DNA from: Bacteroidetes bacterium HGW-Bacteroidetes-8 | GTDB taxonomy: Bacteria; Bacteroidota; Bacteroidia; Bacteroidales; UBA932 | Direction of reading: 5' to 3' | DNA length: 64,000 bases | Assembly: GCA_002840895.1 (NCBI GenBank) | Contig: PHCZ01000001.1 | Coordinates: 310,001 to 374,000 of the forward strand | Part shown: positions 28,484 to 38,102 of the stretch, piece after piece | Position numbering within the stretch: position 1 is the stretch's first letter | How the letters are laid out: every line of letters starts with the position of its first letter | Notes under the pieces: generated by a model | Told to the model about the DNA's origin: nothing | Seen by the model: the letters and a program-made list of their open reading frames with translations, nothing else | Database searches by the model: none | Position numbers and translations under genes: made by a program

Positions 28484-30155
28484 TACTGCTGTTTTTTATG
28501 TTTGTAAAGAGAGAGTTGTCTCCTTTTTCATATGCCTTTTCGTGGTTAAGAAGAAAGCTCTTCTTATCTACTCCTATTGCAAAACCTGTTAATTTGTTAT
28601 TGACACCAAGAACCCTGTGGCAAGGAACAACTATTAGTAGTGGGTTCATTTTACAGGCAAGTCCCACTGCTCTGCTTGCATCCGAAGAGCCTATTATTTT
28701 TGCAATTTCTCCGTAAGACTTTACCTCTCCGTATGGGATTTTCCTAAGTTCACTCCAAACTTTTTGCTGAAATTCGGTACCTTCCGGTTTGATTGGAATG
28801 TCAAAAAAATCTCTTTTGCCGGTGAAATACTCCTCAAACTGCCTTTTTGCATCCATAATTATCTGAGGTAATTCATATTGAAGTTCATTCGGTTCATCTA
28901 TCTTCTCGCTCTTTTTAGAGACTCTCTTTTTTGTATCTTCAACATAATTTACCTCCAGAAGGTAGTCATTATCTGTTGTTAATTTGAGCGTTCCAAGTGG
29001 GGTATCTATATTCAGATAAAATCTTTGTGCTTCTCTCATTTTATTATACTCTTCTATCATAGATGCTGCAACCTTAACTGAGGCACCCTCTCCTCCAAGC
29101 ATCTCTCTCACTTTGGCATATTTTTTTAATATCTTCTCACGATGCTTCTCGTTAAGAAGATATTTAATCTCATCTGCAATTTTTTCGGTTGTACAGTCGT
29201 GTTGAAGCAGCTCTTTAACCAAAGGCATATCCAGAATAAGATTCACAAGACTTGCATATTTCACCTTTACCAATCTTTTAGCTATCTGGTAAGAGATCTC
29301 GTTCCCTCCGTAACACACCACCTGCGGTGCGTCCAGCAGTGCAGCCTCCAGACTTGCAGTACCTGATGCCAGAACGGTAACCTTTGCGTGGCGTAAAATT
29401 GAGTAGGTCTCTCCAAAAAGAGGTTTGATATTGGTGTTTTTCAGATACTTTGAATAGCTGGAGATATCCATCGAAGGGGCCCCGGCAAGAAGAAAGTTGA
29501 ATTGTGGAAATAACTTCTCAAGTTTAACAAACCTGGGCATCAGATAATTTATCTCCATTGAGCGGCTTCCAGCCAATAGCCCAATTATTGGTTTATCGTC
29601 TAACCCTGCTCTTTTTGTGAACTCCTGTGTGCTCTCTTTCATACAGGGGTGTCCCGAGACAGAATCCAGAAGAGGATTCCCATTGTAAATTGCCTCAACC
29701 CCGTGTTTTTTGAAATAGTCTATCTCAAAAGGGAAGATAATAAATAGCCGGTCTACATCCCTTTTAAGATACTCTATTCTGCTCTCTTTCCAGGCCCATA
29801 CTTTTGGAGAGATGTAGTAAAAAACCTTAACTCCTTTGAGCTTTGCAAATTTTGCAATACGAAAGTTAAACCCGGGATAGTCTATTAGAATAAGAACATC
29901 GGGATTGTACTCTAAAAGATCTCTTTTGCACAAGATGAGGTTCTCTCTGATTTTTCCAATAGATTTTAAAACCTCTACAAAACCCATTACTGCAGTATCT
30001 TTATAGTGCTTTACCAGCTCACCACCCTCGTTTGCCATAAGATCGCCCCCCCACACGCGAAAACTTGCCTGTGGATCTGCAATCTTTAGCCCTTTCATCA
30101 GATTGGAACCGTGGAGATCTCCCGATGCTTCGCCTGCAATAATATAGTATTTCAT
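28473..30155 (-). CDS. lpxB: Lipid-A-disaccharide synthase fused to methylated-DNA--[protein]-cysteine S-methyltransferase (LpxB-Ogt)
   Basis: N-terminus MKYYIIAGEASGDLHGSNLMKGLK...YYISPKVWAWKESRIEYLK (LpxB). C-terminus (from about 29039) LNIDTPLGTLKLTTDNDYLLEV...FQQKVWSELRKIPYGEVKSYGEIAKIIGSSDASRAVGLACKMNPLLIVVPCHRVLG (MGMT with PCHRV). Confidence 0.92.
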   Translation of the reverse strand: MKYYIIAGEASGDLHGSNLMKGLKIADPQASFRVWGGDLMANEGGELVKHYKDTAVMGFVEVLKSIGKIRENLILCKRDLLEYNPDVLILIDYPGFNFRIAKFAKLKGVKVFYYISPKVWAWKESRIEYLKRDVDRLFIIFPFEIDYFKKHGVEAIYNGNPLLDSVSGHPCMKESTQEFTKRAGLDDKPIIGLLAGSRSMEINYLMPRFVKLEKLFPQFNFLLAGAPSMDISSYSKYLKNTNIKPLFGETYSILRHAKVTVLASGTASLEAALLDAPQVVCYGGNEISYQIAKRLVKVKYASLVNLILDMPLVKELLQHDCTTEKIADEIKYLLNEKHREKILKKYAKVREMLGGEGASVKVAASMIEEYNKMREAQRFYLNIDTPLGTLKLTTDNDYLLEVNYVEDTKKRVSKKSEKIDEPNELQYELPQIIMDAKRQFEEYFTGKRDFFDIPIKPEGTEFQQKVWSELRKIPYGEVKSYGEIAKIIGSSDASRAVGLACKMNPLLIVVPCHRVLGVNNKLTGFAIGVDKKSFLLNHEKAYEKGDNSLFTNIKNSSNDS

Positions 30156-30167
30156 AAGCTCTCCGAT

Positions 30168-30941
30168 TTAGATTTTAAATTGCCAGAGATTTTCAAGTCT
30201 CTTTAACTCATTATAGTCTGTAGTGTCAATTTTATGGGGCACTATACTTATATAGTTTTTTGAAACCAGATTATGATCTGCAAGGGTGTCATCCCCTTCC
30301 AGGCTATAAAACTCACCTGTCATCCAATAGTAGTTGAAGCCGTAGGGATCTCTCCTCTCTTCAAACTCTTTTATCCACTGCCCCTTCCCCTGATGTGAAA
30401 AGCGGATTCCCTTTATCTGCTCCAGCGGAACTGCCGGGAAGTTGACATTAAGGTATATATCTGCACCTGCGGGAGATTCCATATATTTATCAACAATCAT
30501 CTTTCCATAGTGAATGGAGGCAGAGAAATCTGCATTTGGGTCGTGAGATGTAAGCGAAAAACCAATTGAAGGAATACCGTAAACAGTCCCCTCCGCTGCC
30601 GCACCCAGCGTACCTGAGTAGAGTGAGGCTATAGATGCATTGGAGCCGTGGTTGATACCGGAAAGGAGTAAATCCGGGGCCTTTTCGTGAAATATCTGGT
30701 TCATCGCCATCTTAACACAGTCTGCAGGTGTGCCTGAGCAGGCATAAATTTTAAGACCGTCTTCCGATTTGAGTTCTGTGAGCCTGAGAGGCTTTCCTAT
30801 TGTTAATGCTGCAGACATTCCACTCTGTGCCTCAAAAGGGGCAACAACGGTAATATCTGCGTATGGTCTCATCATCTCAATCAAAGCACCTATCCCTTTG
30901 GATTTTACTCCATCGTCATTAGTTATTAGAACTCTTCTCAT
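30168..30941 (-). CDS. surE: 5'/3'-nucleotidase SurE
   Basis: MRRVLITNDDGVKSKGIGALIEMM...VVAPFEAQSGMSAALTIGKPLRL...LLSGINHGSNAS. Confidence 0.95.
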   Translation of the reverse strand: MRRVLITNDDGVKSKGIGALIEMMRPYADITVVAPFEAQSGMSAALTIGKPLRLTELKSEDGLKIYACSGTPADCVKMAMNQIFHEKAPDLLLSGINHGSNASIASLYSGTLGAAAEGTVYGIPSIGFSLTSHDPNADFSASIHYGKMIVDKYMESPAGADIYLNVNFPAVPLEQIKGIRFSHQGKGQWIKEFEERRDPYGFNYYWMTGEFYSLEGDDTLADHNLVSKNYISIVPHKIDTTDYNELKRLENLWQFKI

Positions 30942-31045
30942 CGGCTGATAGTTGTTGGGGTAATTTAATTCACGAAGGTAGCAAAATTTGGCCGGATTTT
31001 TGATTATAAAATGGCAAATTAATGGTGCGATTTTTTAATTTTTAT

Positions 31046-31053
31046 TAACTTTG
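31046..31053 (+). promoter_or_regulatory. Bacteroidota-type -7 element (TAACTTTG) of gapA
   Basis: Match to TAnnTTTG upstream of gapA. Confidence 0.55.
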
Positions 31054-31097
31054 CGCCTCCTTATTTAGGATAACCTTTTTGTTAGAATTCAAATTAA

Positions 31098-32114
<1,017 letters not shown>

Positions 32115-32135
32115 CTCTCAATTAATTTTTCGGGG

Positions 32136-32165
32136 GGGTGTCAAAATCTTAGATTTTTGACACCC
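32136..32165 (+). terminator. Intrinsic terminator of gapA
   Basis: GGGTGTCAAAA (32136-32146)/TTTTGACACCC (32155-32165), followed by TCTTAATTTTA. Confidence 0.75.
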
Positions 32166-32180
32166 TCTTAATTTTATATA

Positions 32181-32188
32181 TATATTTG
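32181..32188 (+). promoter_or_regulatory. Bacteroidota-type -7 element (TATATTTG)
   Basis: Exact TAnnTTTG overlapping the track start at 32186, so the real start is probably ATG 32210. Confidence 0.5.
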
Positions 32189-32209
32189 CAGTCTAAAATT
32201 TATCTGGCT

Positions 32210-32980
32210 ATGGGAATCCGAAAAAAAATTTCTTTGGGATTTGTAGTTATCGGCTTCATACTATTCTTTTCAAGTGTAATAGCGGTGTTTGAGTTTAATA
32301 GAATGAAAAATTCTGTTACCGTCTTGATGAAATCCAACATTAACAGTATCAATACCTCAAGGATGCTTATGGAGCTTACAGATGAGTATAACTTCATTCT
32401 GTTAAGCAGGGTTATTGTAGATTCAACATTTGGCTCTGCAGATGTTTTATATGATGATAGGTTTGATAGTTATATATATAACATAAAGAACAATTTCTCA
32501 TCTCAGACCGAGATTGAGACCGCAGACTCCCTTGCGCTCTACTACTCCCAGTATCTCTCTGTAATCAGCAAGGCCAGAAACATAATGGCAGAAGATACAG
32601 AGACTCGAAAGGAGTGGTATAAAAACGAACTGGAACCTGTCTATAACAAATTAAGAAAATACAAAAAAGAGCTGGGAGTGCTCACGCAGAGTGCCCTTTC
32701 GGACAACACAAGTGAACTTCAGGAGGGATATTACAGAAGCATTATGCCAGGAATTATTGCTGTTAGTGCGGGTATTGTGCTCGTACTTCTGTTTAACTAT
32801 TTTATTAATATATACTTTATATCTCCGATTTTATTAGTCTCTAAAGGTATAAAGAGCTATAAGGAGTTTCGTAAAAGTTACAGTGTTCAATTTGAAAATG
32901 ATGATGAAATTCAGGAGTTGAATCTTGAGGTAAAGAGTATCATAGAGGAGAATAAAAAGCTAAAAAGCAAAGCAGAATGA
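32210..32980 (+). CDS. Membrane protein with 4HB-MCP/CHASE3-like sensor domain and HAMP-like tail, no output domain
   Basis: TM - ~150 aa helical periplasmic region - TM (IMPGIIAVSAGIVLVLLFNYFINIYFI) - HAMP-like SPILLVSKGIKSYKEF...FENDDEIQELNLEVKSIIEENKKL. Confidence 0.7.
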   Translation: MGIRKKISLGFVVIGFILFFSSVIAVFEFNRMKNSVTVLMKSNINSINTSRMLMELTDEYNFILLSRVIVDSTFGSADVLYDDRFDSYIYNIKNNFSSQTEIETADSLALYYSQYLSVISKARNIMAEDTETRKEWYKNELEPVYNKLRKYKKELGVLTQSALSDNTSELQEGYYRSIMPGIIAVSAGIVLVLLFNYFINIYFISPILLVSKGIKSYKEFRKSYSVQFENDDEIQELNLEVKSIIEENKKLKSKAE

Positions 32981-34422
32981 ATCTGAAGGTAGTAACCAGA
33001 AATGTAGGATTTGCCCTTTTGCTGAACGCCCTGTTTATGTTTATTTCAGCGATAGTCTCGGCAATCTATGGGTTTGATGATTCGTTCTCCCCTCTACTTT
33101 TGAGTGCTATAATAACTACTGTAGCCGGTTCATTTCCATTAATTTTTGTAACAAAATTCTATGATATTTCAATCAAGGAGGGATTCACTATTGTAGTCTC
33201 TTCCTGGGTTTTATCTTGCCTTTTCGGGATGTTGCCATATGTACTCTACGGCGGAGAGTTTTCAATTGTAAATGCTTGGTTTGAAAGTGTTTCGGGTTAT
33301 ACTACCACAGGGAGTACCATATTGTCAGATGTTGAGTCTCTTCCTAAAGGTTTGCTTTTCTGGAGATCATCTACGCATTGGCTCGGAGGTATTGGTGTTG
33401 TCCTGTTTATGTTACTTGTACTGCCATCGATGAGCGCTTTCAGGATGAGGTTATCCAAAATGGAGATTTCCGATCTTTCAAAAAACAACTTCAGATTCAA
33501 GGCTCATCAGACTATAAGAGTTATTACAACAGTCTATCTCACACTTACATTTACAGAGACTCTTTTTTTGATGATTGCAGGAATGGATTTATTCGATGCT
33601 GTAAACCACTCCTTCAGTACCATTGCAACCGGAGGCTTCAGTACTAAGAACCTATCTTTAAAATTTTATGATTCAGTTGCTATAGACATTATTATAATGG
33701 TATTTATGCTATTGTCCGGTATGCATTTCGGGCTCCTTTACGGGGCAATGACAGGAAAATCATCAAACATTTTCAGGTCACCGATCATAAAATACTATCT
33801 GCTCTCTATACTTGCCGGCTCTGTATTGGTAACTCTGAATATAAAATTTGCAGGAGTATATAAAGATTGGGGAACAGCAATCAGAGAGGGCTTTTTTCAA
33901 GTTATTTCTGTAGGGACAACTACAGGATTTGCTAACGGAGACTCTTCTGTTTGGCCGGGATTATCAATTTTGCTTATTATGTTTTTTACAATCCAGTGTG
34001 CCTGCTCGGGTTCAACCTCCGGGGGAATGAAGGCAGACAGAGTGTGGATTTTCTTCTCCTCAATAAAATCTCAGATTATAAAAAATATTCATCCGAACGC
34101 AGTTGTTAATGTAAAAATTGGCAGCCAAACGCTTGATAAAGAGATAGTATACAATGTTAATCAATTTATTGTTCTTTATCTTCTTATCGTCTTTATTGTG
34201 GGTATGTTGCTTGTAGGATTTGGAACTCCTATGCTTGAATCTTTTTCGGCATCAATTGCCTGTATGGGTAATGTAGGACCGGGATTCGGATTGGTTGGTT
34301 CTCTGGGTAACTACACCTCAATTTCTGTTATTGGAAAGATAATCTTATCAATTGAGATGCTTCTTGGCCGAATGGAGATCTTCTCACTTTTAATGATTTT
34401 TGTATTATTCAGAAGGAGGTAG
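32977..34422 (+). CDS. trkH: TrkH family potassium uptake protein
   Basis: FESVSGYTTTGSTILSDVESLPKGLLFWRSSTHWLGGIGVVLFMLLVLP...HSFSTIATGGFSTKN...ISVGTTTGFANGD. Confidence 0.93.
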   Translation: MNLKVVTRNVGFALLLNALFMFISAIVSAIYGFDDSFSPLLLSAIITTVAGSFPLIFVTKFYDISIKEGFTIVVSSWVLSCLFGMLPYVLYGGEFSIVNAWFESVSGYTTTGSTILSDVESLPKGLLFWRSSTHWLGGIGVVLFMLLVLPSMSAFRMRLSKMEISDLSKNNFRFKAHQTIRVITTVYLTLTFTETLFLMIAGMDLFDAVNHSFSTIATGGFSTKNLSLKFYDSVAIDIIIMVFMLLSGMHFGLLYGAMTGKSSNIFRSPIIKYYLLSILAGSVLVTLNIKFAGVYKDWGTAIREGFFQVISVGTTTGFANGDSSVWPGLSILLIMFFTIQCACSGSTSGGMKADRVWIFFSSIKSQIIKNIHPNAVVNVKIGSQTLDKEIVYNVNQFIVLYLLIVFIVGMLLVGFGTPMLESFSASIACMGNVGPGFGLVGSLGNYTSISVIGKIILSIEMLLGRMEIFSLLMIFVLFRRR

Positions 34423-34431
34423 AGCTCTATT

Positions 34432-35853
34432 ATGACAATTCATTCCTATCTGTTTGATAATTTGGTTAAAGGTCTTGGTTTCGACCCGACATCTTGTCAA
34501 TTGTCTCTATTTGATTCTTTATCGTCATTTATTTCGGATAGTGATTTTGAAAACAGAATTATGCTTGTAAATGGCTATGCAGGCACCGGAAAAACATCTG
34601 CAATTTCATCGCTTGTACAGTTACTTAAGCAATTCGACAAGAATTTTATTCTGATGGCTCCTACAGGAAGGGCTGCAAAAGTGCTTTCCGGTTATTCAGG
34701 TTGTAGGACATATACTATTCATAAGCAAATCTACAGACAAAAATCTCTCAAAGATGGAATTGGCCATTTTACTCTGGATATAAATAAAAATAAAGATACT
34801 TTATTCATTGTAGATGAGGCATCTCTTATATCATCAGGTATAAATGATTCAGCTCTTTTCGGTAGCGGAAATCTGCTTGACGATCTCGTAAGTTATGTGA
34901 GGATGAACAGTGGTAACAGACTTATTTTAGTTGGAGACTCTGCTCAGCTACCACCAGTAGGCGAAGAGATTTCAAATGCTTTGAATGTGGACTTTCTGAA
35001 AAAATATGGTGAAATCAACTATGTAGTTCTAAAAAGCGTTGTTAGACAAGCAGGTGATTCCGGCATTCTCCACAATGCCACTCTTATAAGAAATATTATT
35101 GAAAGTCAGTCCGAGGCAAAGTTTCCAAAGCTGGAGTTAAAAAAGTTCACAGATATAGAAAGGATTACCGGAGGGGATTTGATTGAAAAACTACAAACTT
35201 CTTATGATAAATCTTCCTCCGATGAGACACTGGTTTTGTGCCGTTCCAATAAAAAAGCAAACAGATACAACCAGGGAATAAGGTCTAAGATTATGTACCG
35301 TGATGAGAGAATAACTCGCGGAGATAAGCTTATGATTGTAAAGAATTGCTATCAATTTCTTGAAAATATAGATGAGATTGATTTTATTGCAAACGGAGAT
35401 GTTGCAGAGTTGGTGAAAATTTCCGGTTACGAAGAGCGCTACGGATTAAACTTTGCCAGAGCTACCCTTAGATTTCCCGATTATAATAATGTGGAGATTG
35501 AAGCAAGGGTTATTCTTGACACTCTTGAAAGTGAAAGTGCAAGTCTAAACTCAGAACAACAGAGAGCTCTTTTTAACTCTGTAATGGAGGATTATTCTCA
35601 CATAAAGCTCAAAAGAAAGCGCATAGCTGCAGTGAGAGAGGATATCTATTACAATGCTTTACAGATAAAACACGCAAACGCAATCACCTGCCACAAATCG
35701 CAGGGAGGGCAGTGGAAAAATGTTTTTATAGATAACCCTTTCTGGAAAGACGAAATCTCAAAAGACGATCTTAAATGGTTATATACTGCTATAACTCGTG
35801 CAACAGATAAAGTTTATTTTGTTAATTTTGACGACAGATTTTTTGTCAAATAG
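34432..35853 (+). CDS. RecD-like/AAA ATP-dependent DNA helicase (SF1)
   Basis: MLVNGYAGTGKTSAISSLVQLL...MAPTGRAAKVL...FIVDEASLI...LILVGDSAQLPPVG...NAITCHKSQGGQWKNVFID...LYTAITRATDKVYFV. Confidence 0.88.
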   Translation: MTIHSYLFDNLVKGLGFDPTSCQLSLFDSLSSFISDSDFENRIMLVNGYAGTGKTSAISSLVQLLKQFDKNFILMAPTGRAAKVLSGYSGCRTYTIHKQIYRQKSLKDGIGHFTLDINKNKDTLFIVDEASLISSGINDSALFGSGNLLDDLVSYVRMNSGNRLILVGDSAQLPPVGEEISNALNVDFLKKYGEINYVVLKSVVRQAGDSGILHNATLIRNIIESQSEAKFPKLELKKFTDIERITGGDLIEKLQTSYDKSSSDETLVLCRSNKKANRYNQGIRSKIMYRDERITRGDKLMIVKNCYQFLENIDEIDFIANGDVAELVKISGYEERYGLNFARATLRFPDYNNVEIEARVILDTLESESASLNSEQQRALFNSVMEDYSHIKLKRKRIAAVREDIYYNALQIKHANAITCHKSQGGQWKNVFIDNPFWKDEISKDDLKWLYTAITRATDKVYFVNFDDRFFVK

Positions 35854-35869
35854 TTAACAAATAATAGAT

Positions 35870-37984
35870 ATGTATTTCAAATCTCTTGCTAAAAAAACTC
35901 TTACACCTTTTTTGTGCCTGTTTTTTCTCTCTCAGCCTTCGTTTGCACAAATGGCTGTACAGTCAATCCCTTCGCCAATCACCTGGAAAGACAATGATAA
36001 CATAATCCTTTTGCATACAAAAGGGATGAAGCGTATATACTACGAGTACAATATCAAGAAAGGAACTATGGTTGAAATAGATTCTCCCATACCTCCAAAA
36101 GCAGTTCCAACTGTAGTTTTAAAGAGCGGAGATATCTTTTACAAAGAGTTGACAGGGCTTGAAAAACAGGTAACGTTTACAAAAGATACCGAGCAAAACC
36201 CAACTCTATCTCCGGATTTTAATCACGTTGCATTTACTAGAAACAATGATCTATACTCAATTGAGATAGCGACCGGCAAAGAGAACAGATACACTAATGA
36301 CGGCTCTGAGTTGATTCTCAATGGCTGGGCATCGTGGGTCTATTTTGAAGAGATATTCGGAAGGGGAGGGCAGTACAGAGCCTTCTGGTGGTCGCCCGAC
36401 AGCAGAAGACTTGCTTTTTATCGTTTTGACGATACAAACGTGCCAATGTTTCCTATCTATGACGCTGCAGGAAAACACGGGACAGTAGTGAGAACAAGAT
36501 ACCCCAAAGCTGGTGACCCCAATCCGGAGGCAAAACTGGGGTTTGTTGCAGTTGAAGGAGGAGATATTGTCTGGGCAAATTTTGATCCCAAGGACGATCA
36601 GTACTTTGGAACTCCATACTGGAGCAATAATAGTGCAACCGTTATGGTTCAGTGGATGGATAGAGACCAGAGCAACCTTGTACTGTACGGTGTAAGCTCT
36701 TTTGACGGAACAAAGAGAGAGATCTACAAAGAGTATCAGAAAACCTGGATTAACTGGATTTCAGATATGAAGTTTGGTAAGCTGGGATTCTATTTTGTAA
36801 GAGATTTTGAGCTTTGGGAGCATATCTACTATCAATCATACGACGGTTCGGTTTTAGAGAGACTTACTGATGGAATGAACTGGGGAATAAAAATTATCAA
36901 TATTGACGAAGAGAGCTCAACAATCAACTTTACTGCCAGAAGGGATGCATCTGTCCGTAACGATATTTACAGAATTACTCGTGACAAAGAGGGGAGAAGA
37001 GTTACAAAACTATCTTCGGGCGAATTTAACTTTGCCTCTCCATTAATCTCTCCCGACGGGAAATATGTTGTCGCAATGTGCTCAAATATCTCAACTCCCT
37101 CACGCCTGGTGTTGCTCTCTACTGCAAAAAGAGGTGTTGTAAAGGAGGGTGAAATTAGAGTTATTGCAGATAGTAAATCTGAAGATTTTGATAAACAGGG
37201 GCTCCCTGTTACTGAGATGATGTATATCACAACACCGGAGGGATTCAAGTTACCGGGCTCAATTACATATCCACAAAATTTTGACAAAACCAAAAAGTAC
37301 CCGGTTATAGTAAATATCTACGGAGGCCCCAACTCTACCAATGTTATGGATAGCTGGCGAAATCCTTCCAAAAATACAATTATGTGGGCACAGGAGGGAG
37401 TAATTCAGGTTTCCCTGGACAACCGGGCATCCGGGCACTGTGGCAAGGAGGGTATCAACTACATCCATAAAAATTTAGGTCACTACGAGCTTAAAGACTA
37501 TATCTACTGGGCAAAGTACCTCTCCACACTTCCATTTGTCAATTCAGAAAAGATAGGCATAACGGGATTCAGTTATGGAGGAACAATGACCGCCCTGGCT
37601 CTTACAGAGGGTGCAGATTATTTTAAGTACGGTATTGCAGGCGCAGGAGTATACCATTGGCACCTTTATGACAGCCACTACACAGAGAGATATATGGACC
37701 ACCCGGATGATAACCAGGAGGGTTATAGCTCCAGTGCTGCAATTTTAAAGGCAGATAAATACAGAAGCGACAAAGGCTCTCTGCTCTATATTACACACGG
37801 AACCGGCGACGATAATGTCCATTTCCAGAACACAATCCAGCTTGTAGACGCTTTGCAAAAAGCGGGAAAGCAATTTGAACTGATGATATATCCCGGCGGG
37901 ATGCACGGCTACAGAGGGTATCAGGGCGCTCACTCAGATGAGGCGATTAACGCCTTCTGGCGAAAAACACTTTTAGGAAAATAG
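35870..37984 (+). CDS. S9 family peptidase (dipeptidyl-peptidase IV-like)
   Basis: DPPIV N-terminal propeller; NIYGGPNSTNVMDSW; GITGFSYGGTMTALAL (GxSxG-like); GTGDDNVHFQNT; GGMHGYRG. Confidence 0.93.
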   Translation: MYFKSLAKKTLTPFLCLFFLSQPSFAQMAVQSIPSPITWKDNDNIILLHTKGMKRIYYEYNIKKGTMVEIDSPIPPKAVPTVVLKSGDIFYKELTGLEKQVTFTKDTEQNPTLSPDFNHVAFTRNNDLYSIEIATGKENRYTNDGSELILNGWASWVYFEEIFGRGGQYRAFWWSPDSRRLAFYRFDDTNVPMFPIYDAAGKHGTVVRTRYPKAGDPNPEAKLGFVAVEGGDIVWANFDPKDDQYFGTPYWSNNSATVMVQWMDRDQSNLVLYGVSSFDGTKREIYKEYQKTWINWISDMKFGKLGFYFVRDFELWEHIYYQSYDGSVLERLTDGMNWGIKIINIDEESSTINFTARRDASVRNDIYRITRDKEGRRVTKLSSGEFNFASPLISPDGKYVVAMCSNISTPSRLVLLSTAKRGVVKEGEIRVIADSKSEDFDKQGLPVTEMMYITTPEGFKLPGSITYPQNFDKTKKYPVIVNIYGGPNSTNVMDSWRNPSKNTIMWAQEGVIQVSLDNRASGHCGKEGINYIHKNLGHYELKDYIYWAKYLSTLPFVNSEKIGITGFSYGGTMTALALTEGADYFKYGIAGAGVYHWHLYDSHYTERYMDHPDDNQEGYSSSAAILKADKYRSDKGSLLYITHGTGDDNVHFQNTIQLVDALQKAGKQFELMIYPGGMHGYRGYQGAHSDEAINAFWRKTLLGK

Positions 37985-38006
37985 CTCTGGCAAAGCGTTA
38001 AACATA

Positions 38007-38035
38007 GAGGCTGCCTACATTTAGACAGCCTCTTT
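38007..38035. terminator. Hairpin terminator between convergent genes
   Basis: GAGGCTG (38007-38013)/CAGCCTC (38026-38032) followed by TTTA. Confidence 0.65.
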
Positions 38036-38036
38036 A

Positions 38037-38094
38037 CTTACCAGCATACTAATTAACTAACCTAACATAACACAACCACAATTTTGCTGGTAAG
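38037..38094 (-). other. 3'-UTR stem-loop element (copy 1 of the shared CTTACCAGCA...GGTTAGTTAATT motif)
   Basis: Perfect 10-bp inverted repeat CTTACCAGCA (38037-38046)/TGCTGGTAAG (38085-38094), just after the stop of 38103-40883(-) and before the terminator hairpin. Confidence 0.55.
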
Positions 38095-38102
38095 AATTAG
38101 TA

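Noticed and set aside
34432-35853. Anti-phage defence helicase
   Set aside because: Looks like the widespread RecD-like SF1 helicase of Bacteroidota in a housekeeping context; no defence partners nearby.
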